A stretch of 64,000 bases of DNA from MWBF01 sp040772005 (GCA_040772005.1 JAXGYZ010000009.1:62001-126000); one strand, 5' to 3'. Shown: positions 1 to 8,434, counted from the stretch's first letter. Translations and numbers: made by a program. The notes: generated from the sequence alone by a model not told the origin.

Positions 1-2
1 CC

Positions 3-275
3 GTCGCGCGGCGGATGGCCGACTGCGGCGTCATGCGCATCGTCTACACCGACATCAGCCGCGACGGGATGCTGACCGGCGCAAACGTGGCCGCGACCGC
101 GGAGCTGGCCCGCGCGTCCGGCCTCCGCATCATTGCGAGCGGCGGCGTCGCGTCGCTGGACGACATCCGCGTGCTGGCTGCACACGCATCTAAAGGGATC
201 GAGGGCGTCATCGTCGGGCAGGCGCTCTATACCGGCGCATTCACGCTGGCCGACGCATTGGACGCCATCACGTGA
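3..275 (+). CDS. hisA: HisA C-terminal part (ProFAR isomerase), truncated by window edge
   Basis: 1-(5-phosphoribosyl)-5-[(5-phosphoribosylamino)methylideneamino]imidazole-4-carboxamide isomerase, the Amadori-type aldose-ketose isomerase of histidine synthesis; cytosolic TIM barrel. Only about the last 90 codons are present and the frame is open to the left edge. The visible part has the second-half catalytic strand YTDISRDGML with its aspartate, and the two phosphate-binding loops IASGGV and GVIVGQALY. HisF follows 85 bp downstream and is the next half-barrel-related enzyme of the pathway, as in many his operons. The TGA stop is at 273-275. The identification is firm; only the N-terminal half is unseen. 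Confidence 0.93.
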   Translation, partial: VARRMADCGVMRIVYTDISRDGMLTGANVAATAELARASGLRIIASGGVASLDDIRVLAAHASKGIEGVIVGQALYTGAFTLADALDAIT

Positions 276-354
276 ATGAGAAATCCGCTTTCTGAGGTGA
301 AGCTCCGCTTCACACGAAAATGGGTTTCTCGCAGAAAACAGGCTTCTGTCAGGA
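276..354. repeat. hisA-hisF spacer with hairpin
   Basis: The spacer holds a perfect short stem, GTGAAGC-TCC-GCTTCAC, near 303-319. A looser outer pairing lies around it (GAGAAATCC near 278 with GGGTTTCTCG near 322). There is no T-run, so it is not a classical terminator; it could pause or stabilise the his transcript. No gene is seen here. Confidence 0.5.
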
Positions 355-360
355 GTGATC

Positions 361-1116
<756 letters not shown>

Positions 1117-1131
<15 letters not shown>

Positions 1132-1270
1132 CGAGTAAAGAGTAACGAGTAAAGAGTAACGAGTAAAGAGTAAGAACCGACGAACGCCTTACTGCTTACT
1201 CGTTACTCATTACTGATTACTGCTTACTCATTACTCATTCGTCATTACTCGTCACTCGTTACTCGTTACG
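1117..1270. repeat. GAGTAAC heptamer inverted-repeat array (locus 1)
   Basis: Left arm at about 1117-1173: 7-bp units alternating GAGTAAC and GAGTAAA. Right arm at about 1190-1268: units of GTTACTC and TTACTC with variants. Together they can form a long imperfect hairpin. The array starts inside the hisF 3' end and finishes just before the hisI ribosome binding site. Related arrays lie at 20199-20260 and 40708-40803. Confidence 0.85.
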
Positions 1271-1285
1271 CCTCAGAGGTCAAGT

Positions 1286-1609
1286 ATGAAAATCGCTTCA
1301 TTCGCTGACCTGCACTGGGACGCGCGCGGGCTGATTCCTGCGGTGGTGCAGGACGCGGCGACGGGCCAGGTGTTGATGGTCGCGTGGATGAACGCCGAGG
1401 CGCTGCGGCTGACGCTGGCGACGGGGGAGACGCACTTCTGGAGCCGGAGCCGCGGGGAGCTGTGGCACAAGGGCGCGACCTCGGGCAACACGCAGGCCGT
1501 CACGGGCGTGTACGTGGACTGCGACGGCGACACGCTGCTCGTGCAAGTACTGCCCGCGGGACCTGCCTGTCACACGGGCGCGGTGTCGTGCTTCTTCCGG
1601 CGGCTATAG
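1286..1609 (+). CDS. hisI: Phosphoribosyl-AMP cyclohydrolase HisI
   Basis: Hydrolyses the purine ring of PR-AMP, the third step of histidine synthesis. This is the single-domain form (107 aa) without a fused HisE pyrophosphohydrolase, and no hisE is seen in the window. Key features are ETHFWSRSR near residue 48, the metal-binding DCDGD motif near residue 74, and the C-terminal zinc cysteines in CHTGAVSC. The start at 1286 has AGAGG upstream. It is separated from hisF by the GAGTAAC array but lies in the same direction, so cotranscription is likely unless the array terminates. A TAG stop is followed at once by another inverted repeat. Confidence 0.96.
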   Translation: MKIASFADLHWDARGLIPAVVQDAATGQVLMVAWMNAEALRLTLATGETHFWSRSRGELWHKGATSGNTQAVTGVYVDCDGDTLLVQVLPAGPACHTGAVSCFFRRL

Positions 1610-1610
1610 A

Positions 1611-1716
1611 GTAGGGCGAAGGAAATCCTTCGTGTCCTGCCGGTGACTCGGTTGCGTCGGGCAATGAAACGATGTGCGCAGGTGGCATCCGCCGGGATTT
1701 CCTTCGCCCCTACAAA
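1611..1716. repeat. GTAGGGGCGAAGG inverted repeat between convergent genes
   Basis: The left arm AGTAGGGCGAAGGAAATCC (from 1611) is mirrored by GGGATTTCCTTCGCCCCTAC (about 1696-1715). About 65 bp between the arms shows no coding sign. The repeat lies between convergent genes and could act as a bidirectional transcription barrier. Its right arm contains the TAG stop of the minus-strand reductase gene. Shorter relatives are at 16618-16650 and 34551-34574. Confidence 0.75.
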
Positions 1717-2762
1717 TCCTCCCGCGTAACACCCTGAAGTTCCATCACGAGGTCCGGGCCGTAGGCGCTGGCGGGAGATTGATAGCCCGGATGGATGTCG
1801 CCGGCGAGCACGCGGCGCACGATCAGGAGGCTGGCCTCCGCGGTCAGCGTGTACGCGTGGGGCGTGCGCATCCGGCTGACCGCACGGTTGCCTGCCGCAT
1901 CCGTCACCTCGGCCCACAGCAGCGAGTATCCGCCGGCGCGCTGCGCGTCGGTCGGCCCTTCGGGCATCAGCCCCACCAGGCCGCGCAGCAGCCGCTGGCC
2001 TGCCGGCGTGCTTAACGGCTTCCCCAGCACCCGCGCGGACTTGAGCGCCCACTGCGCGACCTTGGGCACGGCCACGTAGGTCTCGATGTTCGGGATGCCG
2101 GTCGAGCGGTATGCCGTCGCGAGATCGCCCCAGGGGATCGTCACGCAGGCGACCGGGCCGCGGCCGAAGTCCACGGTGCGGCTCTTCCAGCCCGCGGGGA
2201 CCGGCGTGATGACCCCGTTCCGGCGCACCAGCCCCGCGCGATTCACCATCTCCGTGCCGGTGATGGCCGTGCCGCGCGATGAGCCGCCCGCAGAGCTGAA
2301 CGCCAGCGCCAGATGGGTCGCGGATGGCAGCCGGCGCTTGAGATGCGCCGCGAGGCAATCCGAAGGCACGACGTCGTAACCTGCACTCGGCAGCATCATG
2401 ACCCCTGCGGCCCTGGCTTTGGCATCGCGGCCGGCCAGCGCCTCATGCTCAGCAATCTCGCCCGTGATGTCCAGGTAGTGGGTGCCTGTGCGCAGGCACG
2501 CGGCGGCCATCGGGGGATAGGTCTGCGAGAACGGTCCGGCGCAGTGCAGCACGACGGCCACCTCGCGCAGCGCGGCATCCAGCCCCGCTGAATCGTCCAG
2601 TGCGATGGCGCGGCCTTCCAGCCCCAGCTCCTGTGCGAGCGCCGCCACTTTGGCCGGGTTGCGCCCAGCCAAGATGGGCCGCAGCCCCTGCTGCACGGCC
2701 GTGCGCGCGGTCAGCCGGCCCGTGTAGCCCGTCGCACCGTAGATCATGAACTTGTCAGTCAT
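1710..2762 (-). CDS. Saccharopine dehydrogenase-like NAD(P)-binding reductase
   Basis: A 350-aa member of the saccharopine dehydrogenase / trans-acting enoyl reductase superfamily. The N-terminus has a Rossmann dinucleotide fold (IYGATGYTGRL, residues about 5-15), followed by LAGRNPAKV and VLHCAGPF, typical of this group. The central ITGTEMVNRAG and DFGRGP region matches the trans-acting enoyl reductase type. The substrate cannot be read from sequence; in mycobacteria related proteins act in lipid synthesis. The start at 2762 is set by GGAGG 7 nt upstream; the frame extends further upstream but only through repeat DNA. The last residue and TAG stop lie in the arm of the 1611-1716 repeat. Confidence 0.8.
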   Translation of the reverse strand: MTDKFMIYGATGYTGRLTARTAVQQGLRPILAGRNPAKVAALAQELGLEGRAIALDDSAGLDAALREVAVVLHCAGPFSQTYPPMAAACLRTGTHYLDITGEIAEHEALAGRDAKARAAGVMMLPSAGYDVVPSDCLAAHLKRRLPSATHLALAFSSAGGSSRGTAITGTEMVNRAGLVRRNGVITPVPAGWKSRTVDFGRGPVACVTIPWGDLATAYRSTGIPNIETYVAVPKVAQWALKSARVLGKPLSTPAGQRLLRGLVGLMPEGPTDAQRAGGYSLLWAEVTDAAGNRAVSRMRTPHAYTLTAEASLLIVRRVLAGDIHPGYQSPASAYGPDLVMELQGVTREDL

Positions 2763-2777
2763 AACTACCTCCGTTAA

Positions 2778-2866
2778 TAGAACGCTGATGACGCAGATCA
2801 TCATGATGATCTATAGAGATCATGATCATCAAGGCCAACCGCAGTTGGCACGTAATCAGCGTTCTA
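2778..2866. repeat. TAGAACGCTGATGACG inverted repeat (copy 1)
   Basis: The left arm TAGAACGCTGATGACGCAGA (2778-2797) continues into nested ATCATGATGATC palindromes. The right arm CGTAATCAGCGTTCTA (2851-2866) closes the hairpin. The right arm overlaps the end of the transporter gene and provides its last three codons and TGA stop. A second copy with the same arms is at 7611-7729. Confidence 0.8.
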
Positions 2867-4274
2867 TTTCCTTTCCTTCTGCCAGCCGGGCATGTTTCTC
2901 AGCATGGAGCGCGAGCACGTCCGCCTGCACCCTGCGGAGGTATGCGCCGCGCAGCGGGAACCAGAGGAGCAGCAGCGCGCCGATGAGCATCGCGACACCG
3001 GGAATCAACCCGATGAGCGCGCGGATACCGAACAGGGCTTCCGGCGGCTGGTTCAGATACGCGACGCCCTGGTTGGACTCGCGCGTGACAAAGCCGGTCG
3101 CCTGCAGGATGAACGGCTGCAGGGCCAGCGCGACGGACTGCGCGGGCTTCGTCAGCAGCGCGTTGACGCCAAAGAACGAACCCTCGCGGCGCACGCCGGA
3201 ACGCAGCTCATCCTCGTCAGCCACCTGTGCAAAGAGCAGGTTCGTGAGCGTCTGCGGCCCGGCCAGCCCGAACCCGGCCAGCGCGAGGCAGGGCAAGATG
3301 AGCGGCTCCGGCACGAAGGCCAGCAGGATCAGGCCGGTCCCGGCAATCAGCAGGAGGACCTGCTGCGCCCCGACGACGCCCCACCGCCGCCGGAGCACCT
3401 GCGTCACCGGCACACCGATGATAAGCGGGATGAACACCGCGGCCAGCGGCAGCATCGCGTTGACCTGCAAGACATAGTCCGCCAGGTAGAACAGCGCGCC
3501 CAGCAGCAGTGCGTTCATCAGGATGGACATGAAGTTCTGTGCGACCAGGATGAGAAACGACCGGCTCGTCAGCGTATAGCCAAGCGCCTTTCGCAGCGGG
3601 ACGGGCTGGTCCACCCGGTGAAACTCGGGCCGCTCCTTCACCCGGAAGGTGAACAGAAGAATGACGGCCATGCTGAACAGCGCGACGACGATCATTGACG
3701 CCTGCAGGGGCAGAAAGACCGGGTCCGCGCCCGCCTTGGGCCGGAAGAAGTCGGGGATGAGGAAGCCGAGCAGCGTACCCAACAGCCCGAACAGCGACGC
3801 CGACACCTGCAGTCCGTGGCGCTCCCCGTCGGACTCCGTCACCTCCGGCAGCAGCGCGGAGTAGACCAGGCCGATCATGGTATAGCAGGTGTCGTAGAGC
3901 AGCATCGTCGCCAGCATCCAGCCGAACAGCGCGGGTTGCCCGGCCCCCTGCGGCGCGAACCAGACCAGGATGAAGGTGAGCGCGAGGAAGGGCGCGGTGA
4001 AGCGCATGTAGGGAATGCGCCGGCCCAGCCGCGAGCGCGTGCTGTCAGTCAGATAGCCGAACAATGGGTCGTTGACCGCGTTCCAGATGGCATAGATGGC
4101 CGACGCAAGACCGATCCAGGCGGCCTGCAGCCCCAGGTAGTCCTGGTAGAAGATGGGCAGGAGCGCGCCGAACGTGCCGGAGATGAGCGAGGTGCCGAGC
4201 GCCGCCACGCCCCAGGTCACCTTGTAGCCGGTGCTCAGGCGGACCGGCGCGGGGGAGGTGTTGGAGTGGGTCAC
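2856..4274 (-). CDS. MFS sugar:cation symporter, GPH family
   Basis: A 472-aa integral membrane protein with about 12 hydrophobic helices, of the glycoside-pentoside-hexuronide:cation symporter type (MelB/XylP-like). The loop motif DPLFGYLTDSTRSRLGRR near residue 70 is characteristic. It starts at GTG 4274 with AGGAG about 7 nt upstream. The transported sugar is unknown. It follows two genes in the same direction (the TIM-barrel protein and an unknown protein, 15-bp gap), so a small uptake/processing operon is likely. Odd: the C-terminal IER and TGA stop come from the TAGAACGCTGATTACG arm of the downstream repeat. Confidence 0.87.
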   Translation of the reverse strand: MTHSNTSPAPVRLSTGYKVTWGVAALGTSLISGTFGALLPIFYQDYLGLQAAWIGLASAIYAIWNAVNDPLFGYLTDSTRSRLGRRIPYMRFTAPFLALTFILVWFAPQGAGQPALFGWMLATMLLYDTCYTMIGLVYSALLPEVTESDGERHGLQVSASLFGLLGTLLGFLIPDFFRPKAGADPVFLPLQASMIVVALFSMAVILLFTFRVKERPEFHRVDQPVPLRKALGYTLTSRSFLILVAQNFMSILMNALLLGALFYLADYVLQVNAMLPLAAVFIPLIIGVPVTQVLRRRWGVVGAQQVLLLIAGTGLILLAFVPEPLILPCLALAGFGLAGPQTLTNLLFAQVADEDELRSGVRREGSFFGVNALLTKPAQSVALALQPFILQATGFVTRESNQGVAYLNQPPEALFGIRALIGLIPGVAMLIGALLLLWFPLRGAYLRRVQADVLALHAEKHARLAEGKEIER

Positions 4275-4289
4275 AGGAGTGCTCCTGAA

Positions 4290-5267
4290 CTAACGCGGGA
4301 CGCTGCGCGGCAGGATGTACGGGTAGGGCCGGCGCCGCAGCCGGCAGATGGCCCGGTCGAGCCGGCGGAGCGCCAGGTAGACCCGCCAGATCGACGCATT
4401 GTAGCGGTAGTAGCGCCGGACCTCGTCGGGCATGATGGGCCGGAAATGGTTCTCCTGTCGCTCAGCCAGGAAGAACCAGTTCACGCTGTCGATCAGGCCG
4501 GGAACCAGTTCGGAGCGGCCCTCCCGCTGGAACCCGGCAACGAGGTCCAGGGCGACGCGGCGGAAGTCGTAGTACCGGTTCATCAGCTCCGGCAGGAACG
4601 CGCGGCGCACCAGGGGCAGCAGCAGGAGCGGCGCGCTGCGCAGGAAAAGCTCAGGGTCGAGCTGCTCCTGCCCGCGGCGACGCAGCAGCGGCGTGCTGGT
4701 GTTCATATACAGCAGGCGTGCCCGTTCGGGAAGCAGGTTGCGCGAGGGGTCATAGCCGCTGACGGCCCAGTGGGAAATCTGCGCATCGAAGCCCACCTCC
4801 AGCTCGGCGTGATGGGCCCGGTTGAAGTCAAAAACCTTGGCCGTCTCCTGCAGCGCCAGCAGCGCCAGCCGCATGACATCCGAAGGGGCGAGGCGGTAGA
4901 TGGCCTCGTGGCCCATCGTGTCTTCCGGCACCTGCTCCTGGACGACGTAGACGATCACGCAGCCCGCACGCTCGTTCGGGACCTGCACCGCCACGGACGG
5001 CGCAACGCGCACGCCTGCCCGCTCGCCGAGGGTGCGCAGATAGCGCCGGTGCAGCGCGATGTAGCGCTCGGCTTCGGCGGCGGATTCGAACATCGGCATC
5101 CGGCGATAGACCAGGGAGTTCTGCGGCCGCTCACCGATAGCGAGAATGGAGCAGACTTCGCTATGGGCGATCAGCCGCGCGGGGATGGCGCTTCGCTCCG
5201 GGCGGCGGGGATCCAGCCCGGCTTCGAACCGCTGCAGCAGGTCCAGGTCAACGCGGAGCTCAGGCAT
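4290..5267 (-). CDS. Unknown 325-aa protein in transporter operon
   Basis: I do not recognise this family with certainty. It is a soluble-looking protein rich in Arg and Leu, with no signal peptide. The N-terminal third carries SEVCSILAIG and FESAAEAERYIALHRRYL; the middle has GCVIVYVVQEQVPEDTMGH. Further on are GFDAQISHWAVSGYD and LLYMNTSTPLLRRRGQEQLD, and the C-terminus is basic. The alternation of a short N-terminal beta-rich region and a longer helical part, with GFDAQISHWAV then LLYMNTSTP, loosely resembles a kinase or nucleotidyltransferase-like fold, but catalytic motifs are not clear. It ends 15 bp before the transporter and starts 7 bp after the TIM-barrel gene, so it is almost surely cotranscribed with both. 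Confidence 0.75.
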   Translation of the reverse strand: MPELRVDLDLLQRFEAGLDPRRPERSAIPARLIAHSEVCSILAIGERPQNSLVYRRMPMFESAAEAERYIALHRRYLRTLGERAGVRVAPSVAVQVPNERAGCVIVYVVQEQVPEDTMGHEAIYRLAPSDVMRLALLALQETAKVFDFNRAHHAELEVGFDAQISHWAVSGYDPSRNLLPERARLLYMNTSTPLLRRRGQEQLDPELFLRSAPLLLLPLVRRAFLPELMNRYYDFRRVALDLVAGFQREGRSELVPGLIDSVNWFFLAERQENHFRPIMPDEVRRYYRYNASIWRVYLALRRLDRAICRLRRRPYPYILPRSVPR

Positions 5268-5274
5268 CGGGCAG

Positions 5275-6165
5275 TCAGAGCAGGTGCGGTCTCACACGGC
5301 GGATGACGTCGAGCGATGCAATAGCTTCGGGCACGGTCAGTTCTAGCACAATCGGCCCGCCGTACTGCGCCTCGGCCAGGCGATCCAGCAGGCGGCCCAG
5401 GTTGAGGTCACCCAGCCCCAACGCCTGGTGGTCTTTGCCGTAGACGATATCGGTGCCGGGCATCCAGCGGGGGGAGTCGTGCAGATGAATCTCGGCCAGC
5501 CGCGGCAGCAGCAGGTCCAGCACGTCGAACAGGTCCAGCGGGCCAGAGAAACCGGACAGGATGTGGCCTGTATCGAGACAGAAGGAGAGGTCCAGCGCCT
5601 CGGCCAGTTCCACTGTCAGCTCGAACGGGAACTCGATGGTCTCGATCGCCAGTTTGCGGGACGGCAGGCCCGTCTCGGCCAGGACAGCGGCAAGGCTGGC
5701 CTGGGCCCGCGCCTGGAACTGGCGCAGAATGACCTGCCGCGCCAGCTCAGGCAGACGCATCCGGTAGAACTCCGCAGCCAGCGCGCCGGTCGCGTGAAAG
5801 ACGTACACCTCCGGTTCGAGCGGCAGCGTCGCGCGGATGCAGTCTACGGTTGCCTGCACCGAGCCCCGGCGCACCGGTTCGAGCAGCGTGGAAGGCTCCG
5901 ATGACCAGAGCGGCAGGTGCACGGTGTATGTCAGCCCCGTCTCTGCCTTCAATGCAGCCAGCCGCTCGACGGCAGGCGGCGCGAAGGTGTGCGACATGAA
6001 GAGGACGAGGTCGCCGCCCAGCTCGATCGGGTCGAAGCCGCGGCCGTGCAGGTCACGCGCGAGGGCCGCGTGGTCGAAGTTCGCGATGTGCGCAGGCAGG
6101 TCTGCCGGGCTCAGTTGCGGGGGAATCAGCGCGCCCAACTGCATGTCCATGATGCCGAAGCGCAT
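5275..6165 (-). CDS. TIM-barrel sugar phosphate isomerase-like protein (possibly CbiR-like)
   Basis: A 296-aa protein of the xylose isomerase-like / AP endonuclease 2 superfamily. Expected metal-site elements of that fold are visible: IELGGDLV, YTVHLPLW, LAIETIEF with a metal-binding Glu, CLDTGHIL with Asp and His, EIHLHDS, and a final VLELT. Family members act as sugar isomerases/epimerases, endonuclease IV, or the cobamide-remodelling phosphodiesterase CbiR; the general layout fits CbiR or a sugar isomerase and I cannot separate them. ATG 6165 has GGAGG 5 nt upstream. A TATACT -10 box lies about 65 bp before the start. It is the first gene of the operon with the unknown protein and GPH transporter. 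Confidence 0.75.
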   Translation of the reverse strand: MRFGIMDMQLGALIPPQLSPADLPAHIANFDHAALARDLHGRGFDPIELGGDLVLFMSHTFAPPAVERLAALKAETGLTYTVHLPLWSSEPSTLLEPVRRGSVQATVDCIRATLPLEPEVYVFHATGALAAEFYRMRLPELARQVILRQFQARAQASLAAVLAETGLPSRKLAIETIEFPFELTVELAEALDLSFCLDTGHILSGFSGPLDLFDVLDLLLPRLAEIHLHDSPRWMPGTDIVYGKDHQALGLGDLNLGRLLDRLAEAQYGGPIVLELTVPEAIASLDVIRRVRPHLL

Positions 6166-6230
6166 GAAGACCTCCAGTGGCGATACAGTTTTGTTCCGTG
6201 GGATGGACGGACAGGTCATCCGTCGGCCAC

Positions 6231-6236
6231 AGTATA
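6231..6236 (-). promoter_or_regulatory. -10 box TATACT for the TIM-barrel/transporter operon
   Basis: Read on the minus strand the hexamer is TATACT, placing transcription start near 6224 and leaving a leader of about 58 nt that carries the GGAGG site. No good -35 box is seen. Confidence 0.45.
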
Positions 6237-6289
6237 GCATGAGCGGAATAAGCTGCCAACCAGGGGTGAAGGGCAACTGCTCAACGTTA

Positions 6290-6320
6290 CACACCCGGCT
6301 TCTCGTAGAAACCGGGTGTG
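6290..6320. terminator. Hairpin CACACCCGG/CCGGGTGTG
   Basis: A perfect 9-bp stem (6290-6298 with 6312-6320) with a 13-nt loop. No U-run follows. It lies in the divergent region between the TIM-barrel operon and the DUF4395 operon. Confidence 0.5.
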
Positions 6321-6363
6321 TGGACGGGCTAACCCTGTATTACGAGGGCGCGGGGCGGCCACT

Positions 6364-6452
6364 TGAGGGTGCATCCTTCGACTAGCTTGGCATCGTAGGC
6401 GCAGCCTGGCTACGCCTGGCCGTGAGCCGTCCACCCGCCCAGGATGCTTGGG
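6364..6452. repeat. CCTTCGACT / GCTCAGGATGCT palindromic element, diverged copy
   Basis: It has GCATCCTTCGACT at 6371-6383 and CCGTCCACCCGCCCAGGATGCT at 6428-6449, the two diagnostic ends of the repeat family found at six other loci in this window. The internal part has AGGCGCAGCCTGGCTACGCCT, a hairpin. The rest of the 6237-6734 gap holds the hairpin above and the leader described next. Confidence 0.75.
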
Positions 6453-6485
6453 GCTGGTGATTGACCAGACTGTAGCATAAGCTAC

Positions 6486-6513
6486 ATGACATCAGCCGTA
6501 GAGTCGCTATAGT
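6486..6513 (+). promoter_or_regulatory. Promoter of the DUF4395-thioredoxin operon
   Basis: ATGACA at 6486-6491 (one mismatch to TTGACA), a 16-bp spacer, then TATAGT at 6508-6513. An overlapping TACAAT at 6513-6518 is an alternative -10. The start would fall near 6520, giving an unusually long leader of about 215 nt. Confidence 0.55.
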
Positions 6514-6574
6514 ACAATCATATGATTATTCTGCCTTCCGGACAGGGAATTATGCAGTACCAATGCATCTGTAT

Positions 6575-6706
6575 GGGGCGAGGGCGCTAACCGGCCTCGT
6601 CTCTCAACTCACACAGCTAACAGACGAACGACGGTAGGACGCCCTCGCATCTTGCGAGATGGGATACATGCTATCCCAGGCAGCGGCCCGACCGTCGTTT
6701 TGTTTT
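6575..6706 (+). promoter_or_regulatory. Structured leader RNA, candidate riboswitch or attenuator
   Basis: ACGACGGT (6628-6635) pairs with ACCGTCGT (6691-6698) and encloses two inner hairpins, CTCGCA/TGCGAG (6644-6658) and GGGATA/TATCCC (6661-6677). This makes a branched element followed by TTTTGTTTT, as in an intrinsic terminator. A competing 9-bp pairing exists: GCGAGGGCG (6578-6586) with CGCCCTCGC (6640-6648). That pairing would break the first inner hairpin. Mutually exclusive stems before a T-rich tract are typical of an attenuator or riboswitch. I do not match it to a named class. Confidence 0.55.
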
Positions 6707-6734
6707 GCCATCATTTCGGAGTATGGAAGGAACC

Positions 6735-7202
6735 ATGAATACACCCAATACAACCGTTCGCCGCGTGGATCACGCGGCCATCCGGGTAAACCAGGTCTGC
6801 ACTATTGCCCTCTTGTTGCTGGCATTCGTGCTGAATGCCCCGTGGCTGGCCGCGATCGTCGCGCTATGCAACCTCGCCGGCGCAGTGGCTCCCACGCTCA
6901 GCCCGTTCCGCCGGTTGTACGAGCACGTGCTCAAGCCGCGCGGGTGGATGGCACCGAACGTAATCACAGACAATCCGGAGCCGCACCGCTTCGCGCTGGG
7001 CGTGGGTGCAATCTGCGTGGGGTTGGGGGTGCTGGCGCTCCTGCTGGGCGCACCGGTGATCGGGTGGGGACTCGTCTGGCTGGTCATCGGGCTGGCCGCG
7101 CTGAACCTGTTCGCAGGCTTCTGCATGGGGTGCTTCATGTACTACCAGCTCAACCGGCTGGGCATCCCCGGCTTCCGTTACAGCCCGGTGGAGCGAATCT
7201 GA
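6735..7202 (+). CDS. DUF4395 membrane protein
   Basis: A 155-aa protein with about four hydrophobic segments (near residues 19-35, 38-52, 90-108, 112-130). It has the conserved pattern of DUF4395: VNQVCTIALLLLAF, a GWMAPNV loop, and the C-terminal FAGFCMGCFMYY with a CMGC pair. Function of the family is not established; members commonly neighbour thioredoxin-like or rhodanese proteins, and the CMGC cysteines could exchange electrons with the next gene's thioredoxin (inference). ATG 6735 is chosen because AAGGA lies just upstream and homology-like sequence begins here; an in-frame ATG at 6723 is possible. The following gene starts 1 nt after its stop. Confidence 0.85.
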   Translation: MNTPNTTVRRVDHAAIRVNQVCTIALLLLAFVLNAPWLAAIVALCNLAGAVAPTLSPFRRLYEHVLKPRGWMAPNVITDNPEPHRFALGVGAICVGLGVLALLLGAPVIGWGLVWLVIGLAALNLFAGFCMGCFMYYQLNRLGIPGFRYSPVERI

Positions 7203-7203
7203 C

Positions 7204-7605
7204 ATGCTCGAACGCCTGTTGATTGCTGCCGCACTCATCGTGCTGGGCCTGGCGGCCTACCGGCTGTTCGCGCAGTGGCACCGGGCGCGCGCCTCACACG
7301 CGGCCGTGTCGCAGCACAGCACACCGGCCACGACGCCCGCCATCCTCTACTTCCGCAGCGACCAGTGCGCACCCTGCACAACGCAGGCGCGCTTCCTGGA
7401 GCAACTGGCGGCGCAATATGGGCCGCGGGTCGCGATTCAGAAGATCGACGCGGACCGCGAGCCGGATGCGGCGGGGCGCTACGGCATCTTCACGATTCCG
7501 ACCACGCTGGTGCTCGACCAGGCGGGGCAGGTCCGCCACGCGAACTACGGCCTGGCCGACACGCGCAAGCTCACCGCCCAGGTTCAGCCGCTCGTCGGGG
7601 GGTAA
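7204..7605 (+). CDS. Membrane-anchored thioredoxin-like protein
   Basis: 133 aa: one N-terminal membrane anchor (residues about 5-22), a short linker, then a thioredoxin fold with active-site CAPC in DQCAPCTTQA near residue 55 and the cis-proline loop GIFTIPTTLVLD. It is shorter than ResA/TlpA proteins and lacks their central insert, so it is a small tethered thioredoxin facing outside or inside the membrane; topology by the positive-inside rule favours the domain inside or is ambiguous. It starts 1 nt after DUF4395, so the pair is translationally coupled and probably works in one thiol-redox pathway. Confidence 0.88.
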   Translation: MLERLLIAAALIVLGLAAYRLFAQWHRARASHAAVSQHSTPATTPAILYFRSDQCAPCTTQARFLEQLAAQYGPRVAIQKIDADREPDAAGRYGIFTIPTTLVLDQAGQVRHANYGLADTRKLTAQVQPLVGG

Positions 7606-7610
7606 TACGA

Positions 7611-7729
7611 TAGAACGCTGGTGACGCAGATGTGCCAACCCCAGGTTGGCCCTGATGATGCTGATTCTTTGACAAATACATCGAGAAAAGATCAGCGTTT
7701 ATCATGATCATCTGCGTCATCAGCGTTCC
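7611..7729. repeat. TAGAACGCTGATGACG inverted repeat (copy 2)
   Basis: The left arm TAGAACGCTGGTGACGCAGAT (7611-7631) pairs with ATCTGCGTCATCAGCGTTCCA (7710-7730). An inner hairpin CCAACC-CCA-GGTTGG (7635-7649) is present. It lies between convergent genes. The arms match copy 1 at 2778-2866. Confidence 0.82.
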
Positions 7730-7752
7730 ATTCAGCCGCTGTTCTTATGGCC

Positions 7753-8397
7753 TCACCGCTGGCCGTAGACATGGGTGTAGCGGTGGTGCAGCTTGGCAAT
7801 CTGGGGTGCAGGAATCTCCTCCGGCGTGCCAAGCTGCAACGCCAGCCACACAGTCGCGGCCACGTCCTCCGTCATCACCGCGGCCTTCACCGCAGCGGTC
7901 GCATTCGGGCCGACCGTGAAGACGCCGTGGTTCTTCAGCAGCACCGCAGGCGAGCTGCCGATGCTTTCGATGACGACTTGACCGATCTCCTCGCCGCCAA
8001 TCAGTGCAAAACCGCCGCACGGGATCGGGCCGCCGAATTCATCCGCCATCGCCGTCAGCACGCACGGAATGGGCCGGTTCAGCGCGGCGAACGCAGTGGC
8101 ATAGCGCGAGTGCGTGTGGACGACCCCGTTGACATCGGGCCGGTGGCGATAGATGTACAGGTGGCTGGCCGTGTCGGACGAAGGCGACAGCGTGCCTTCA
8201 ACAACCTTCCCGTCCAGGTCCACGATCACCATGTGCTCAGGCTGCAGGTCCTCGTAGCGCACGCCCGACGGCTTGATCGCCACCAGGCCGCTCGCAGCGT
8301 CGCGCGCACTGATGTTGCCGCCGGTCCACATGACCAGGTTGTTCTTGGGCAGCTCCATGTGCAGCCGCCACAGTTCTTCGCGCAGGGCTTCCAGCAT
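7753..8397 (-). CDS. Class II aldolase, L-ribulose-5-phosphate 4-epimerase type
   Basis: A 214-aa zinc-dependent class II aldolase/adducin family protein. It has GGNISARD, IKPSGVRYEDL, the SSDTASHLYIYRHRPD helix, HTHSRYATAF with the two zinc histidines, LLKNHGVFTVG, and a C-terminal YTHVYGQR. Overall order and the final YGQR tail fit AraD (L-ribulose-5-P 4-epimerase) better than fuculose or rhamnulose aldolase, but the exact substrate is not proven. ATG 8397 is set by GAGGAA about 6 nt upstream. A TATAAT box at 8435-8440 fixes the transcript start inside the longer open frame, which rules out the upstream ATG. Confidence 0.83.
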   Translation of the reverse strand: MLEALREELWRLHMELPKNNLVMWTGGNISARDAASGLVAIKPSGVRYEDLQPEHMVIVDLDGKVVEGTLSPSSDTASHLYIYRHRPDVNGVVHTHSRYATAFAALNRPIPCVLTAMADEFGGPIPCGGFALIGGEEIGQVVIESIGSSPAVLLKNHGVFTVGPNATAAVKAAVMTEDVAATVWLALQLGTPEEIPAPQIAKLHHRYTHVYGQR

Positions 8398-8434
8398 ACG
8401 GTTCCTCGCTCTTGATAAGGTTTGGATGCGAGCC

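Noticed and set aside
6659..7222. Alternative 187-codon frame overlapping the DUF4395 gene
   Set aside because: It runs in another frame through a gene with clear family motifs and starts within the structured leader.
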